From the NCBI GenBank assembly GCA_020636535.1, contig JACJXT010000011.1, positions 310,001 to 374,000 of the forward strand: DNA of 64,000 nt, written 5' to 3'. Positions 20,327-28,351 of the stretch are shown in pieces (the stretch's first letter is position 1; each line of letters begins with the position of its first letter). Both the position numbers and the translations under genes were made by a program. The notes under the pieces were generated by a model that did not search any database, was not told where the DNA came from, and saw only the letters and a list, made by a program, of their open reading frames with translations. This stretch comes from Chitinophagales bacterium. Its GTDB lineage: Bacteria > Bacteroidota > Bacteroidia > Chitinophagales > JADIYW01.

Positions 20327-23300
20327 TATACTTTACTTGCATTTAAGTAAGAACCACTTCCTGCAATAATATTTTTACTACTAGGCGATTCTTGTTTTGC
20401 TTCAAAAGTAACAACATCTCCAGCATTTAATTTTAATACGAAACTCATTTTCTGTGTAAATGCTTGAAGATATGGAACATTATCAATACTTGTTCTTTTT
20501 ACTGTAGAACCAACTTTTGCTTGAAGTGTAACTTTACCATACAGTGCTTCCCAGTTTATAGAAACATCAAAACTATATACACCACTAGTTGGTGCAGTAA
20601 AACTTTTATTGGTAGTATTAAAAGCACTACCATCATCCCAAACTTCAGAATTAAAATTAACAGTACTCAATGTATTATTTGCAAATGTTTGATTACTTGT
20701 CATCTCAGCACCACAGCTTACGCCAACAGCACCACTACTAGTTAGAATTACAGAATCAACATTAGTAACTCTACCTTTTGCATCAACAGTTATTATTGGA
20801 ATTGCAGTAGCACTTCCATAAGTTCCAGCAGTAACTCCAGTTGTAGTTAAAGTTGGATTCGGATAAGTACCAGTCAAATCACCACCAGCAGAACCATTAG
20901 GAGGAAGAGCAGTAGGAATTACACCACTAGCAATATCAGCAGCAGTAATGCTACCATTCGTAATTTCATTAGTACCAATAGTATTCGCACCAATTTGTAA
21001 GTTTGAGAAAGTACCACTAATGTCACCACCAGCAGTAGACGAAGTAGTAATGTCATCACTAGCATTCGTGTCACCAGTATTAGTAATAGTAGAACCAGAA
21101 ATAGAAATTCCAGTACCAGCAATATATGTAGTACCCGTTGGTAGTGTTACACTATTCCCTCCAGAAATACTTAAAGAAGTTCCAGAGATAGATAAAGATT
21201 GAATTTCATTAGTTGAACTGACATCACCTGTATTAGAGATAGTTGTTCCAGAGATTGAAATACCTGTGCCTGCAGTATATGTTGTACCAGCATCAGTGCT
21301 AGGTGTCCAGCTAGAACCATTCCATTTTAAAACTTGTCCACTAGTAGGAGCAGTAGCACTAACAGCATTTCCTTGAATTTTTACCACATTTGGATTAGGG
21401 TAAGTGCCATTCAAATCACCACCAGCAGAACCACTAGGAGGAAGTGAAGTAGGAATTACGCCACTCGCAATATCAGCAGCAGTAATACTACCATCAGTTA
21501 TTTCACTAGAACCAATAGCATTAGCTGCAATAGTTGGATTAGGATAGGTACCAGTTAAATCACCACCAGCAGTACCACTAGGAGGAAGTGAGGTAGGAAT
21601 TACACCACTCGCAATATCGGCGGCAGTAATACTACCATTAGCAATCTCATTAGTACCAATAGTATTAGCACCAATTTGTAAGTTAGAGAAAGTTCCACTA
21701 ATGTCACCACCAGCCGTAGACGAAGTAGTAATATCGTCACTAGCATTCGTGTCGCCTGTATTAGAAATAACATTACCAGCAGAAATGGAAATACCAGTAC
21801 CAGCAGAATAAGTAGCACCACCAGCAGATTGTAAATCCGTACTAGGCGTCCAATTAGTACCATCCCATTTTAAAACCTGTCCATTAGTAGGAGCTGTAGC
21901 ACTAACAGCATTCCCTTGTAACTTAACTACATTTGGATTAGGATAAGTACCAGTTAAATCACCACCAGCAGAACCACTAGGAGGAAGAGCAGTAGGAATT
22001 ACACCACTCGCAATATCAGCAGCAGTAATGCTACCATTAGTAATTTCATTAGTACCAATAGTATTCGCACCAATTTGTAAGTTTGAGAAAGTACCACTAA
22101 TGTCACCACCAGCAGTAGACGAAGTAGTAATATCATCACTAGCATTCGTGTCGCCAGTATTAGAAATAACATTACCAGCAGAAATAGCAATACCAGTACC
22201 AGCAGAATAAGTAGCACCACCAGTAGATTGTAAATCAGTGCTAGGGATCCAGTTAGTACCATCCCATTTTAAAACCTGTCCACTAGTAGGAGCAGTAGCA
22301 CTAACAGCATTTCCTTGAATTTTTACCACATTTGGATTAGGGTAAGTACCAGTTAAATCACCACCAGCAGAACCACTAGGAGGAAGAGCAGTAGGAATTA
22401 CACCACTAGCAATATCAGCAGCAGTAATACTACCATCAGTTATTTCACTAGAACCAATAGCATTAGCTGCAATAGTTGGATTAGGATAAGTGCCAGTCAA
22501 ATCACCACCAGCAGAACCACTAGGAGGAAGAGCAGTAGGAATTACACCACTTGCAATATCGGCAGCAGTAATACTACCATCAGTTATTTCACTAGAACCA
22601 ATAGCATTAGCTGCAATAGTTGGATTAGGATAAGTACCAGTTAAATCGCCACCAGCAGAACCACTAGGAGGAAGAGCAGTAGGAATTACACCACTCGCAA
22701 TATCGGCAGCAGTAATACTACCATTAGCAATCTCATTAGTACCAATAGCATTCGCACCAATTTGTAAGTTTGAGAAAGTACCAGTAATGTCACCACCAGC
22801 AGTAGACGAAGTAGTAATATCGTCACTAGCATTCGTGTCGCCAGTATTAGAAATAACATTACCAGCCGAAATAGCAATACCAGTACCAGCAGAATAAGTA
22901 GCACCACCAGCAGATTGTAAATCAGTGCTAGGTGTCCAGTTAGTACCATCCCATTTCAAAACCTGTCCACTAGTAGGTAAACTAGATAAATCAATAGGGA
23001 AATTTTCAATAGAACTTGCTTTGTTAGCATGTAAACTATAAGGTACACTTACTAGTGTTGTATTTGACAAACTAACATAACTACTTCCTGTATTAGTTTC
23101 GTCAACTTCTAATAAAAGATTTTTCTCATTGCCATTTGACCAGTTTATAGTAGACCAGTCGCTTGAATTTTGAGTGCCAATTTTTGTAGTAATTAAACCA
23201 AATGCATTAGAGGTTAGCGATTGTTCTTCAGTGAAAATCGCATTGCTATTTTCTGTTATAGTAAACCTAAACTTTACAGTGAGATTAGATTTTGGGTTTC

Positions 23301-23415
23301 CACTAGCATCTCTCAAAATGGTTTGGTAGTTGATAGTGTTTGTTGTTTGGGCTGTTGCAGATTTTAATGCAAAAATTAAAATCATGCAAATTAATTGCAG
23401 GTAATTGTTCTTCAT
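20323..23415 (-). CDS. Repetitive secreted protein with tail-fibre-like repeats and C-terminal C1q-like domain
   Basis: A 1030-residue protein starting with a signal peptide (MKNNYLQLICMILIFALKS, cleavage about residue 22 after TAQ). The N-terminal domain (about 23-140) is a type common ahead of such repeats in Bacteroidota. The middle, about 145-860, consists of modules with GGDLTGTYPNP (seven copies, one reading GGDLNG), ADIASGVIPT, TGTGIxISAGN-like and SDDITTSSTAGGD segments. These resemble phage tail-fibre and collagen-like shaft repeats. The last 135 residues look like a C1q/TNF-type beta-sandwich. No T9SS sorting domain is visible, so the export route is unclear. It overlaps the MeaB gene by 4 bp tail to tail. 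Function, probably surface binding, is inferred. Confidence 0.75.
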   Translation of the reverse strand: MKNNYLQLICMILIFALKSATAQTTNTINYQTILRDASGNPKSNLTVKFRFTITENSNAIFTEEQSLTSNAFGLITTKIGTQNSSDWSTINWSNGNEKNLLLEVDETNTGSSYVSLSNTTLVSVPYSLHANKASSIENFPIDLSSLPTSGQVLKWDGTNWTPSTDLQSAGGATYSAGTGIAISAGNVISNTGDTNASDDITTSSTAGGDITGTFSNLQIGANAIGTNEIANGSITAADIASGVIPTALPPSGSAGGDLTGTYPNPTIAANAIGSSEITDGSITAADIASGVIPTALPPSGSAGGDLTGTYPNPTIAANAIGSSEITDGSITAADIASGVIPTALPPSGSAGGDLTGTYPNPNVVKIQGNAVSATAPTSGQVLKWDGTNWIPSTDLQSTGGATYSAGTGIAISAGNVISNTGDTNASDDITTSSTAGGDISGTFSNLQIGANTIGTNEITNGSITAADIASGVIPTALPPSGSAGGDLTGTYPNPNVVKLQGNAVSATAPTNGQVLKWDGTNWTPSTDLQSAGGATYSAGTGISISAGNVISNTGDTNASDDITTSSTAGGDISGTFSNLQIGANTIGTNEIANGSITAADIASGVIPTSLPPSGTAGGDLTGTYPNPTIAANAIGSSEITDGSITAADIASGVIPTSLPPSGSAGGDLNGTYPNPNVVKIQGNAVSATAPTSGQVLKWNGSSWTPSTDAGTTYTAGTGISISGTTISNTGDVSSTNEIQSLSISGTSLSISGGNSVTLPTGTTYIAGTGISISGSTITNTGDTNASDDITTSSTAGGDISGTFSNLQIGANTIGTNEITNGSITAADIASGVIPTALPPNGSAGGDLTGTYPNPTLTTTGVTAGTYGSATAIPIITVDAKGRVTNVDSVILTSSGAVGVSCGAEMTSNQTFANNTLSTVNFNSEVWDDGSAFNTTNKSFTAPTSGVYSFDVSINWEALYGKVTLQAKVGSTVKRTSIDNVPYLQAFTQKMSFVLKLNAGDVVTFEAKQESPSSKNIIAGSGSYLNASKVY
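20830..22980 (-). repeat. Long imperfect internal repeats of the tail-fibre-like gene
   Basis: Near-identical blocks of roughly 350-450 bp recur within the coding sequence, each carrying the TGTYPNP, ADIASGVIP and STAGGD modules in the same order. The repetition makes several other reading frames open on both strands; these are by-products, not genes. Confidence 0.85.
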
Positions 23416-23440
23416 TCTTAAACTTTTTATTCTGTTAAAA

Positions 23441-24028
23441 TTATTTTATACTGTTAGATATCAAATAAATATTACTTGAGAAAATTTTAATAGCAATAGA
23501 CAAAAGTATTATTCCAAAAACTTTCCTTAGAATACTAATTCCAGTATCACCTAAAATTCGCTCAATCTTCGGTATAAATTTAATAACTAAAAAAATTATA
23601 ACCAAATTAATAAACACAGCAATTAAAATGTTTATAGTATTGTATTGTGCCTTTAGTGATAGTAAAGTAGTTAATGTTCCTGCTCCAGCAATCATAGGGA
23701 ATGCAATTGGTACAACAGAACTGCTTTTTGGACTACTTGCTCCTGGTTTAAAAATATTGCGATTAAGTGTCATTTCTAGTCCTATTAGAAAAATAACAAT
23801 TGCACCAGCAATGGAAAATGAATTAATGTCAATACCTACAAGTTTTAATAATAAATCTCCAGTAAACAAGAAAATAATCATTATGGCACCAGAAATGAGC
23901 GTAGCAAATTGAGCATCAACATGACCAACGCTTTTTTTAAGATCAAGGATGACAGGTACAGAGCCAAGAATATCAATTATGGCAAAGAGGACTAATGATA
24001 TTGTTACAATTTCGCTAAAATTTCCCAT
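23441..24028 (-). CDS. MarC family integral membrane protein
   Basis: A 195-residue membrane protein of the MarC family (UPF0056), with six predicted hydrophobic segments. Seen: an N-terminal helix VLFAIIDILGSVPVIL, the SGAIMIIFLFTGDLLLKLVGI region, IVFLIGLEMTL and a conserved PIAFPMIAGAGTLTTLL loop. The transported substrate is unknown; an early link to multiple antibiotic resistance in E. coli was not upheld. It is followed, 25 bp away on the same strand, by the repetitive secreted protein, but the two need not be functionally related. The gene is intact and starts at an ATG. Confidence 0.9.
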   Translation of the reverse strand: MGNFSEIVTISLVLFAIIDILGSVPVILDLKKSVGHVDAQFATLISGAIMIIFLFTGDLLLKLVGIDINSFSIAGAIVIFLIGLEMTLNRNIFKPGASSPKSSSVVPIAFPMIAGAGTLTTLLSLKAQYNTINILIAVFINLVIIFLVIKFIPKIERILGDTGISILRKVFGIILLSIAIKIFSSNIYLISNSIK

Positions 24029-24043
24029 ATCTTTATGATATTA

Positions 24044-24220
24044 AACCCAAATTACGCATTAGAAATTTATTCCGAAAAAATTCTACTTTATATTTACTTC
24101 AGTACTCATTTTTTTATACTCAATGTAGCTAAAACTACATTTCCGTGAAAAAAATTCCGTGCTTTGTAAATATTTTGTATAATTTTCTCTCATGACAAAG
24201 TCTAATGCGTAATTTGGGTT
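24044..24220. mobile_element. MITE-like 177-bp element with 20-bp terminal inverted repeats
   Basis: AACCCAAATTACGCATTAGA at 24044-24063 is matched exactly by its reverse complement at 24201-24220, enclosing 137 bp with no reading frame. It fills most of the gap between marC and the ompA-like gene. A third copy of the same 20-mer occurs alone at 43714-43733. TTAA is present at both outer edges, which could be a target duplication or chance. Confidence 0.6.
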
Positions 24221-24306
24221 AAAGATTTTGTAGTGCGATATTAGTAACTTTTCAACATATTTTGAAACTATTTTTAACTTTTATTAAAAAATAAAAAAAA
24301 ACTACT

Positions 24307-24314
24307 TACCTTTG
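24307..24314 (+). promoter_or_regulatory. -7 box (TACCTTTG) upstream of the OmpA-like gene
   Basis: TACCTTTG matches the Bacteroidota TAnnTTTG -7 element, 41 nt ahead of the ATG at 24356. No matching -33 TTTG was found at the expected spacing, so confidence is moderate. Confidence 0.45.
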
Positions 24315-24355
24315 CGTGGTATACTATTTAAACGATTTAAATTAATTTGATATTT

Positions 24356-25831
24356 ATGAAAAAAGGAATTGTATTATTGTTAGCACTTACTGTTTTCTTA
24401 GCAGAAATGACTTTTGCAAAGAAGTTAGAAGGAGATGCAGTAAGAAACAACAAAAGTGCTGTTGGAAACAGCAAGTGGTCATTAGGTTTTGGAATGGAAG
24501 TAGCAGACTTTTATTCGCCTTATTATAAAAAACTGCAGACTTTTAAATCTCCAGTTGCTTTTGGACCAAGAATTGGTTTTTGGAGAAATTTTAATTCATC
24601 AATAGCACTAGGATTAGACTTAGCGTCTTATGCTTTTTCTACAAAAACTGATGCTACTTCATCTTATGCTCCAAACCAATATAACCTTTTATATGCAGGA
24701 ACGGCTGCATATAAATTTAACAATGGTTATATTTTAAAAGAAAACTGTGCTTTTGCACCTTACATTTTTGCTAAACTGCAAGGATCTTGGGCAGAAGAAA
24801 ATATTACTAAACAAAATTTAAATGGATTTGGAATTCCAATTGGTGCTGGTATTAACTGGAAAATAGCTAATAATGTAGCATTAAACACTTATGGTGGTTA
24901 TAACTTTGGAATTAAAAATAACGAAGATCACATCTTTTTTGGTGCTGGTTTAATGGTTGACTTAGGTAAAGGAGATGAAGTTGAAGAGCCAAAAGTTGAA
25001 GAGCCAGTAGTATTAGTTGATACTGATGGTGATGGTATTGCAGACTTAGATGATGCATGTCCTACAGTTGCTGGTTTGGAGCAATTTAATGGTTGTCCAG
25101 ATAGCGACGGTGATGGTATTCAAGATAGCGAAGACGAATGTCCTGAAGTTCCTGGTGTTGCTGAGTTTAACGGATGTCCAGATAGCGATGGCGATGGCGT
25201 TCCTGATTATAAAGATGCTTGTCCTAATGTAAAAGGTGAAGCAAGATTTGGTGGATGTCCTAATCCAGATTCTGATGGTGATGGTGTTGTAGATGCTAAA
25301 GATAAATGTCCTACAGTTCCTGGTCCAATTGAGTCTTTAGGTTGTCCTGATGATGATAGAGATAAAGATGGTATTAAAAATTCTGATGATAAATGTCCAG
25401 ATAAATATGGTCCAGCTTCTAACGATGGTTGTCCAATTGATGATGTTATTATGAGTTTAAATGCTGATTTTAAAAACATCAGATTTAATACTAATTCATC
25501 TACTCTAACTTCTGAGTCTATGAGTATTATAGAAAATGCAGCTAAAGTAATGAATAGTAAATTATCAGGTTCTTCTTTCTATATTGATGGACATACAGAT
25601 ACTAGAGGTGCTGCTAGCTACAATAAAACATTGTCTAAAAATAGAGCTCAAGAAGTAGTTAACCAATTGGTTAAACTTGGTGTTAGCAAAGACAGATTAA
25701 CATCTAGAGGTTTTGGTGAAGAACAACCAAAATGTGCTGAAGATACTGAAGAAGGATTATGGTGTAACAGAAGAGTTGAAATCGTAATTAGAAATGTTAA
25801 TCAAACTATTGAGAAAAAAATAGGTAACTAA
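24356..25831 (+). CDS. OmpA family outer-membrane protein with TSP type-3 repeats
   Basis: Outer-membrane protein that ties the membrane to peptidoglycan, 491 residues from the ATG at 24356; an upstream in-frame TTG at 24347 is not needed. The signal peptide MKKGIVLLLALTVFLAEMTFA is at the start. A beta-barrel-type region (about 25-215) precedes a run of calcium-binding thrombospondin type-3 repeats (D-x-D-G-D-G-I/V ... C-P, about 222-365), and an OmpA peptidoglycan-binding domain (about 375-491) contains DGHTDTRGAASYNKTLSKNR. A strong terminator follows. Such proteins are abundant in Bacteroidota envelopes. Confidence 0.94.
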   Translation: MKKGIVLLLALTVFLAEMTFAKKLEGDAVRNNKSAVGNSKWSLGFGMEVADFYSPYYKKLQTFKSPVAFGPRIGFWRNFNSSIALGLDLASYAFSTKTDATSSYAPNQYNLLYAGTAAYKFNNGYILKENCAFAPYIFAKLQGSWAEENITKQNLNGFGIPIGAGINWKIANNVALNTYGGYNFGIKNNEDHIFFGAGLMVDLGKGDEVEEPKVEEPVVLVDTDGDGIADLDDACPTVAGLEQFNGCPDSDGDGIQDSEDECPEVPGVAEFNGCPDSDGDGVPDYKDACPNVKGEARFGGCPNPDSDGDGVVDAKDKCPTVPGPIESLGCPDDDRDKDGIKNSDDKCPDKYGPASNDGCPIDDVIMSLNADFKNIRFNTNSSTLTSESMSIIENAAKVMNSKLSGSSFYIDGHTDTRGAASYNKTLSKNRAQEVVNQLVKLGVSKDRLTSRGFGEEQPKCAEDTEEGLWCNRRVEIVIRNVNQTIEKKIGN

Positions 25832-25852
25832 TATTTATCTAAGAAAATAGTT

Positions 25853-25880
25853 AAAGCCACCTGAAAAGGTGGCTTTTTTT
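25853..25880 (+). terminator. Rho-independent terminator after the OmpA-like gene
   Basis: A perfect 10-bp stem AAAGCCACCT / AGGTGGCTTT with a GAAA tetraloop is followed by T4. It lies 21 bp after the stop codon and 14 bp before the next gene. Confidence 0.93.
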
Positions 25881-25894
25881 ATTATATTTATATT

Positions 25895-26611
25895 GTGAAA
25901 CAATTTACACCATATTTAAAGTATGAGAGAAATGCAATATTGTTGCTTACAATATTAATTGGTATTTTAATCTTATTTAAAGCTAAAACACTTAGATTAA
26001 TATTAAATAAATCAAATAATACTGAATTAAAGTCAAATAAAAAATATACTCAATTAATTGCTGAGATAGAATCTGCAGATAAAGAATACTATGCTAATAA
26101 ATATTCTAATTCAATAAATAAAAACTATCAAACAAAAAACTATTCTACATATAGATATAATAACAATAATTCTAATTATAAAAAGAACTATAGCAAAGCT
26201 AAATCTATTAAAGTAGATATTAATAAAGCCAATGAAGAACAGTTTAAAGCACTATATGGAATAGGTGAAACTTATGCTGCACGAATTGTAAAGTTTAGAG
26301 AAAAGTTAGGTGGTTTTTATTCCATCAATCAAATAAAAGAAGTATATGGTATTTCAGATACATTGTTTCAAAGTTTAATGCCAAATCTTTTAATTTCTGA
26401 TATAAATAATGTCAAAAAAATAAATATATGCACAGCAACAGTAGAAGATTTTAAAGCACATCCATACATCAACTCAAAGTTAGCCTATCAGTTTGTTAAC
26501 TACAGAACAAAAGTGAAGATGTATACCAGTATAGATGATGCAAAAGTCTTATATGCAATGGATGATGATTTATTTGAAAAACTAAAACCATATTTAAAAG
26601 TTAATGAATAA
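25895..26611 (+). CDS. Membrane-anchored helix-hairpin-helix (ComEA-like) protein
   Basis: A 238-residue protein starting at GTG. One hydrophobic segment near the N-terminus (about 13-30, NAILLLTILIGILILF) would anchor it in the inner membrane. A low-complexity Asn/Tyr/Lys-rich linker (about 60-105) follows, then one clear helix-hairpin-helix domain (about 108-168: VDINKANEEQFKALYGIGETYAARIV in outline) and a second, weaker one to the end. The arrangement resembles ComEA DNA-uptake receptors, though Bacteroidota carry many such proteins of unproven role. It lies 17 bp before the acyl-CoA dehydrogenase, which has its own promoter-like box. Confidence 0.78.
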   Translation: MKQFTPYLKYERNAILLLTILIGILILFKAKTLRLILNKSNNTELKSNKKYTQLIAEIESADKEYYANKYSNSINKNYQTKNYSTYRYNNNNSNYKKNYSKAKSIKVDINKANEEQFKALYGIGETYAARIVKFREKLGGFYSINQIKEVYGISDTLFQSLMPNLLISDINNVKKINICTATVEDFKAHPYINSKLAYQFVNYRTKVKMYTSIDDAKVLYAMDDDLFEKLKPYLKVNE

Positions 26612-26616
26612 TCTGC

Positions 26617-26624
26617 TATCTTTG
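26617..26624 (+). promoter_or_regulatory. -7 box (TATCTTTG) immediately before the acyl-CoA dehydrogenase start
   Basis: TATCTTTG fits TAnnTTTG exactly and ends 4 nt before the ATG at 26629. Transcription from it would start at or beside the start codon, giving a leaderless or nearly leaderless mRNA. The same geometry is seen at 2994 and 28340. Confidence 0.55.
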
Positions 26625-26628
26625 CAGC

Positions 26629-27774
26629 ATGGACTTTAAGCAAACAGAAAACCAAATTTTAATACAGCAAACAATAAGAGATTTTGCTGAAAAACACATT
26701 AGACCGAATGTCTTACAGTGGGACGAAGAACAGTATTTTCCTATTGAAACTTTAAAAGAATTAGGACACTTAGGATTAATGGGAATTTTAATTCCAGAAA
26801 CTTTAGGTGGTTTTGGTTTTGGGTATTTTGAATATATTACAGCACTTATAGAATTAGGCAAAGTAGATGGAGCGCTTACTTTATCTGTTGCCGCTCATAA
26901 TTCGTTGTGTACTAATCATATTTATAAGTTTGGAAATGAAACTCAAAAACAAAAATGGATTCCTAAGTTAGCAACTGGAGAGTGGATTGGTGCGTGGGGA
27001 TTGACAGAGCCAAATACAGGTTCTGATGCTGGAAGAATGAAATGTGTAGCTAGAAAAGAAGGTAATGAATGGATAATTAATGGTACTAAGAATTTTATTA
27101 CGCATGGAATTTCTGGAAATGTAGCAGTTGTTATTGCACGAACAGGTGAGTTATTAGACAGTAGAGGCATGACTGCTTTTGTTGTAGAAAGAGGTACTGC
27201 TGGTTTTAAAGGAGGCAAAAAAGAAAACAAATTAGGTATGCGTTGCTCTGAAACTGCTGAAATGATTTTTGAAGATTGTAGAGTACCAGAAGAAAATGTA
27301 TTAGGAAATGTTGGCGATGGTTTTATACAAGCCATGAAAATTTTAGATGGTGGTAGAATTTCTATAGCATCGTTAAGTTTGGGTATTGCTACTGGAGCTT
27401 ATGAAGCAGCAGTGAAATATGCAAAAGAAAGAGAGCAGTTTGGTAAACCAATTGCCGATTTTCAAGCTATTGCTTTTAAGTTGGCAGATATGGCTACACA
27501 GATAGAAGCTGCTAAATTACTTACTTTCCAAGCAGCCGATATGTTTATGCGAGGCGAAAATATAAATAAAGAATCTGCTTATGCTAAATATTATGCATCA
27601 GAAGTGGCTGTTAGAGTAGCTACAGATGCGGTACAAATTTTTGGCGGATATGGCTATATTAAAGATTTTCCTGTAGAAAAGTTTTATAGAGATTCGAAGT
27701 TGTGTACTATTGGCGAAGGTACTTCTGAAATACAGAAATTAGTAATTAGTAGAGCTATTTTAAAAGGCAATTAG
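26629..27774 (+). CDS. Acyl-CoA dehydrogenase
   Basis: FAD-dependent acyl-CoA dehydrogenase (fatty-acid or branched-chain amino-acid oxidation), 381 residues, the usual length. Conserved blocks: LTEPNTGSDAG (flavin contact), the C-terminal GYGYIKDFPVEKFYRD, and GEGTSEIQKLVISRAI, the motif that carries the catalytic glutamate in short-chain and glutaryl-type members. Cytoplasmic. It is about 50% alike by eye to the second acyl-CoA dehydrogenase at 46906, so these are paralogs. The substrate chain length cannot be set from sequence alone. Confidence 0.93.
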   Translation: MDFKQTENQILIQQTIRDFAEKHIRPNVLQWDEEQYFPIETLKELGHLGLMGILIPETLGGFGFGYFEYITALIELGKVDGALTLSVAAHNSLCTNHIYKFGNETQKQKWIPKLATGEWIGAWGLTEPNTGSDAGRMKCVARKEGNEWIINGTKNFITHGISGNVAVVIARTGELLDSRGMTAFVVERGTAGFKGGKKENKLGMRCSETAEMIFEDCRVPEENVLGNVGDGFIQAMKILDGGRISIASLSLGIATGAYEAAVKYAKEREQFGKPIADFQAIAFKLADMATQIEAAKLLTFQAADMFMRGENINKESAYAKYYASEVAVRVATDAVQIFGGYGYIKDFPVEKFYRDSKLCTIGEGTSEIQKLVISRAILKGN

Positions 27775-27826
27775 TTTCTAGTTATTTTTCATTGAGTCAT
27801 TACTCATTTGCACTTGTTCTAATTTC

Positions 27827-28112
27827 ATGAGTGTTCATCAGAGTCCTTTTACAAGTGACTCTGATGGAGAGAAATGGAAAGAAAGCACCGTTCCACTCAG
27901 AGTTACTCGAAGAGAACTCTGCGCAAAAAGAATATTATCATATATGAGTGTTCATCAGAGTCCTTTTACAAGTGACTCTGATAGAGAGGAATGGAAAGAA
28001 AGCACTGTTCCACTCAGAGTTACTCGAAGAGAACTCTGAGCAAAAAGAATATTTTATCATATATGAGTGCTCATCAGAGTCCTTTCCAAGTGACTTTGAT
28101 GGAGAGAATTAC
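27827..28112. repeat. Three tandem copies of a 117-119 bp palindrome-bearing repeat
   Basis: Copies start at 27827, 27944 and 28063, each with ATGAGTG(T/C)TCATCAGAGTC. Each of the first two holds two hairpins: ATCAGAGTC...GACTCTGAT (27838-27865 in copy 1) and a CTCAGAGTT...AACTCTG palindrome (27896-27921 and 28013-28040). The third copy is cut short after about 50 bp. Short open frames through the array are by-products. The second hairpin belongs to a family also found at 32989, 33647 and 44059. Confidence 0.9.
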
Positions 28113-28133
28113 TACTATAACTCTTACTACTAC

Positions 28134-28210
28134 AAAAAAATCACAATTCTTCTAGTAAAAATTTTCCTGTGATGCTTTTTTTATTAGTACTCACTTGTTC
28201 TGGTGTGCCT
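28134..28210. repeat. Left copy of the 77-bp direct repeat flanking the insertion sequence
   Basis: Identical over 77 bp to 30043-30119. Read on the minus strand it encodes the last residues and stop of UvrA, so it is a duplicated fragment of the uvrA 3' end left outside the insertion sequence. Confidence 0.95.
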
Positions 28211-28339
28211 CTCGAGTTTGACACCTTTTCATAAAATATGACTGAGAACGCCTTATTTTATTGAGTTTTGTTTTTATTTTTTCAAATTTGTAGTGAGCCG
28301 ATTTTTTTTTGGTTGCTTTTATAATTAGTTTATCCGCTC

Positions 28340-28347
28340 TATTTTTG
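28340..28347 (+). promoter_or_regulatory. -7 box (TATTTTTG) of the transposase gene
   Basis: Matches TAnnTTTG and ends 4 nt before the transposase ATG at 28352, again implying a nearly leaderless transcript starting inside the element. Confidence 0.45.
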
Positions 28348-28351
28348 CAGT

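Noticed and set aside
20919..22949. Several Leu/Val-rich frames on both strands within the tail-fibre-like gene
   Set aside because: They recur with the DNA repeat period and are shifted readings of the same repeated codons.
27827..28172. Short open frames (about 70 codons) running through the 117-bp repeats
   Set aside because: They arise from the repeat itself, overlap each other in two frames and encode low-complexity peptides without family resemblance.
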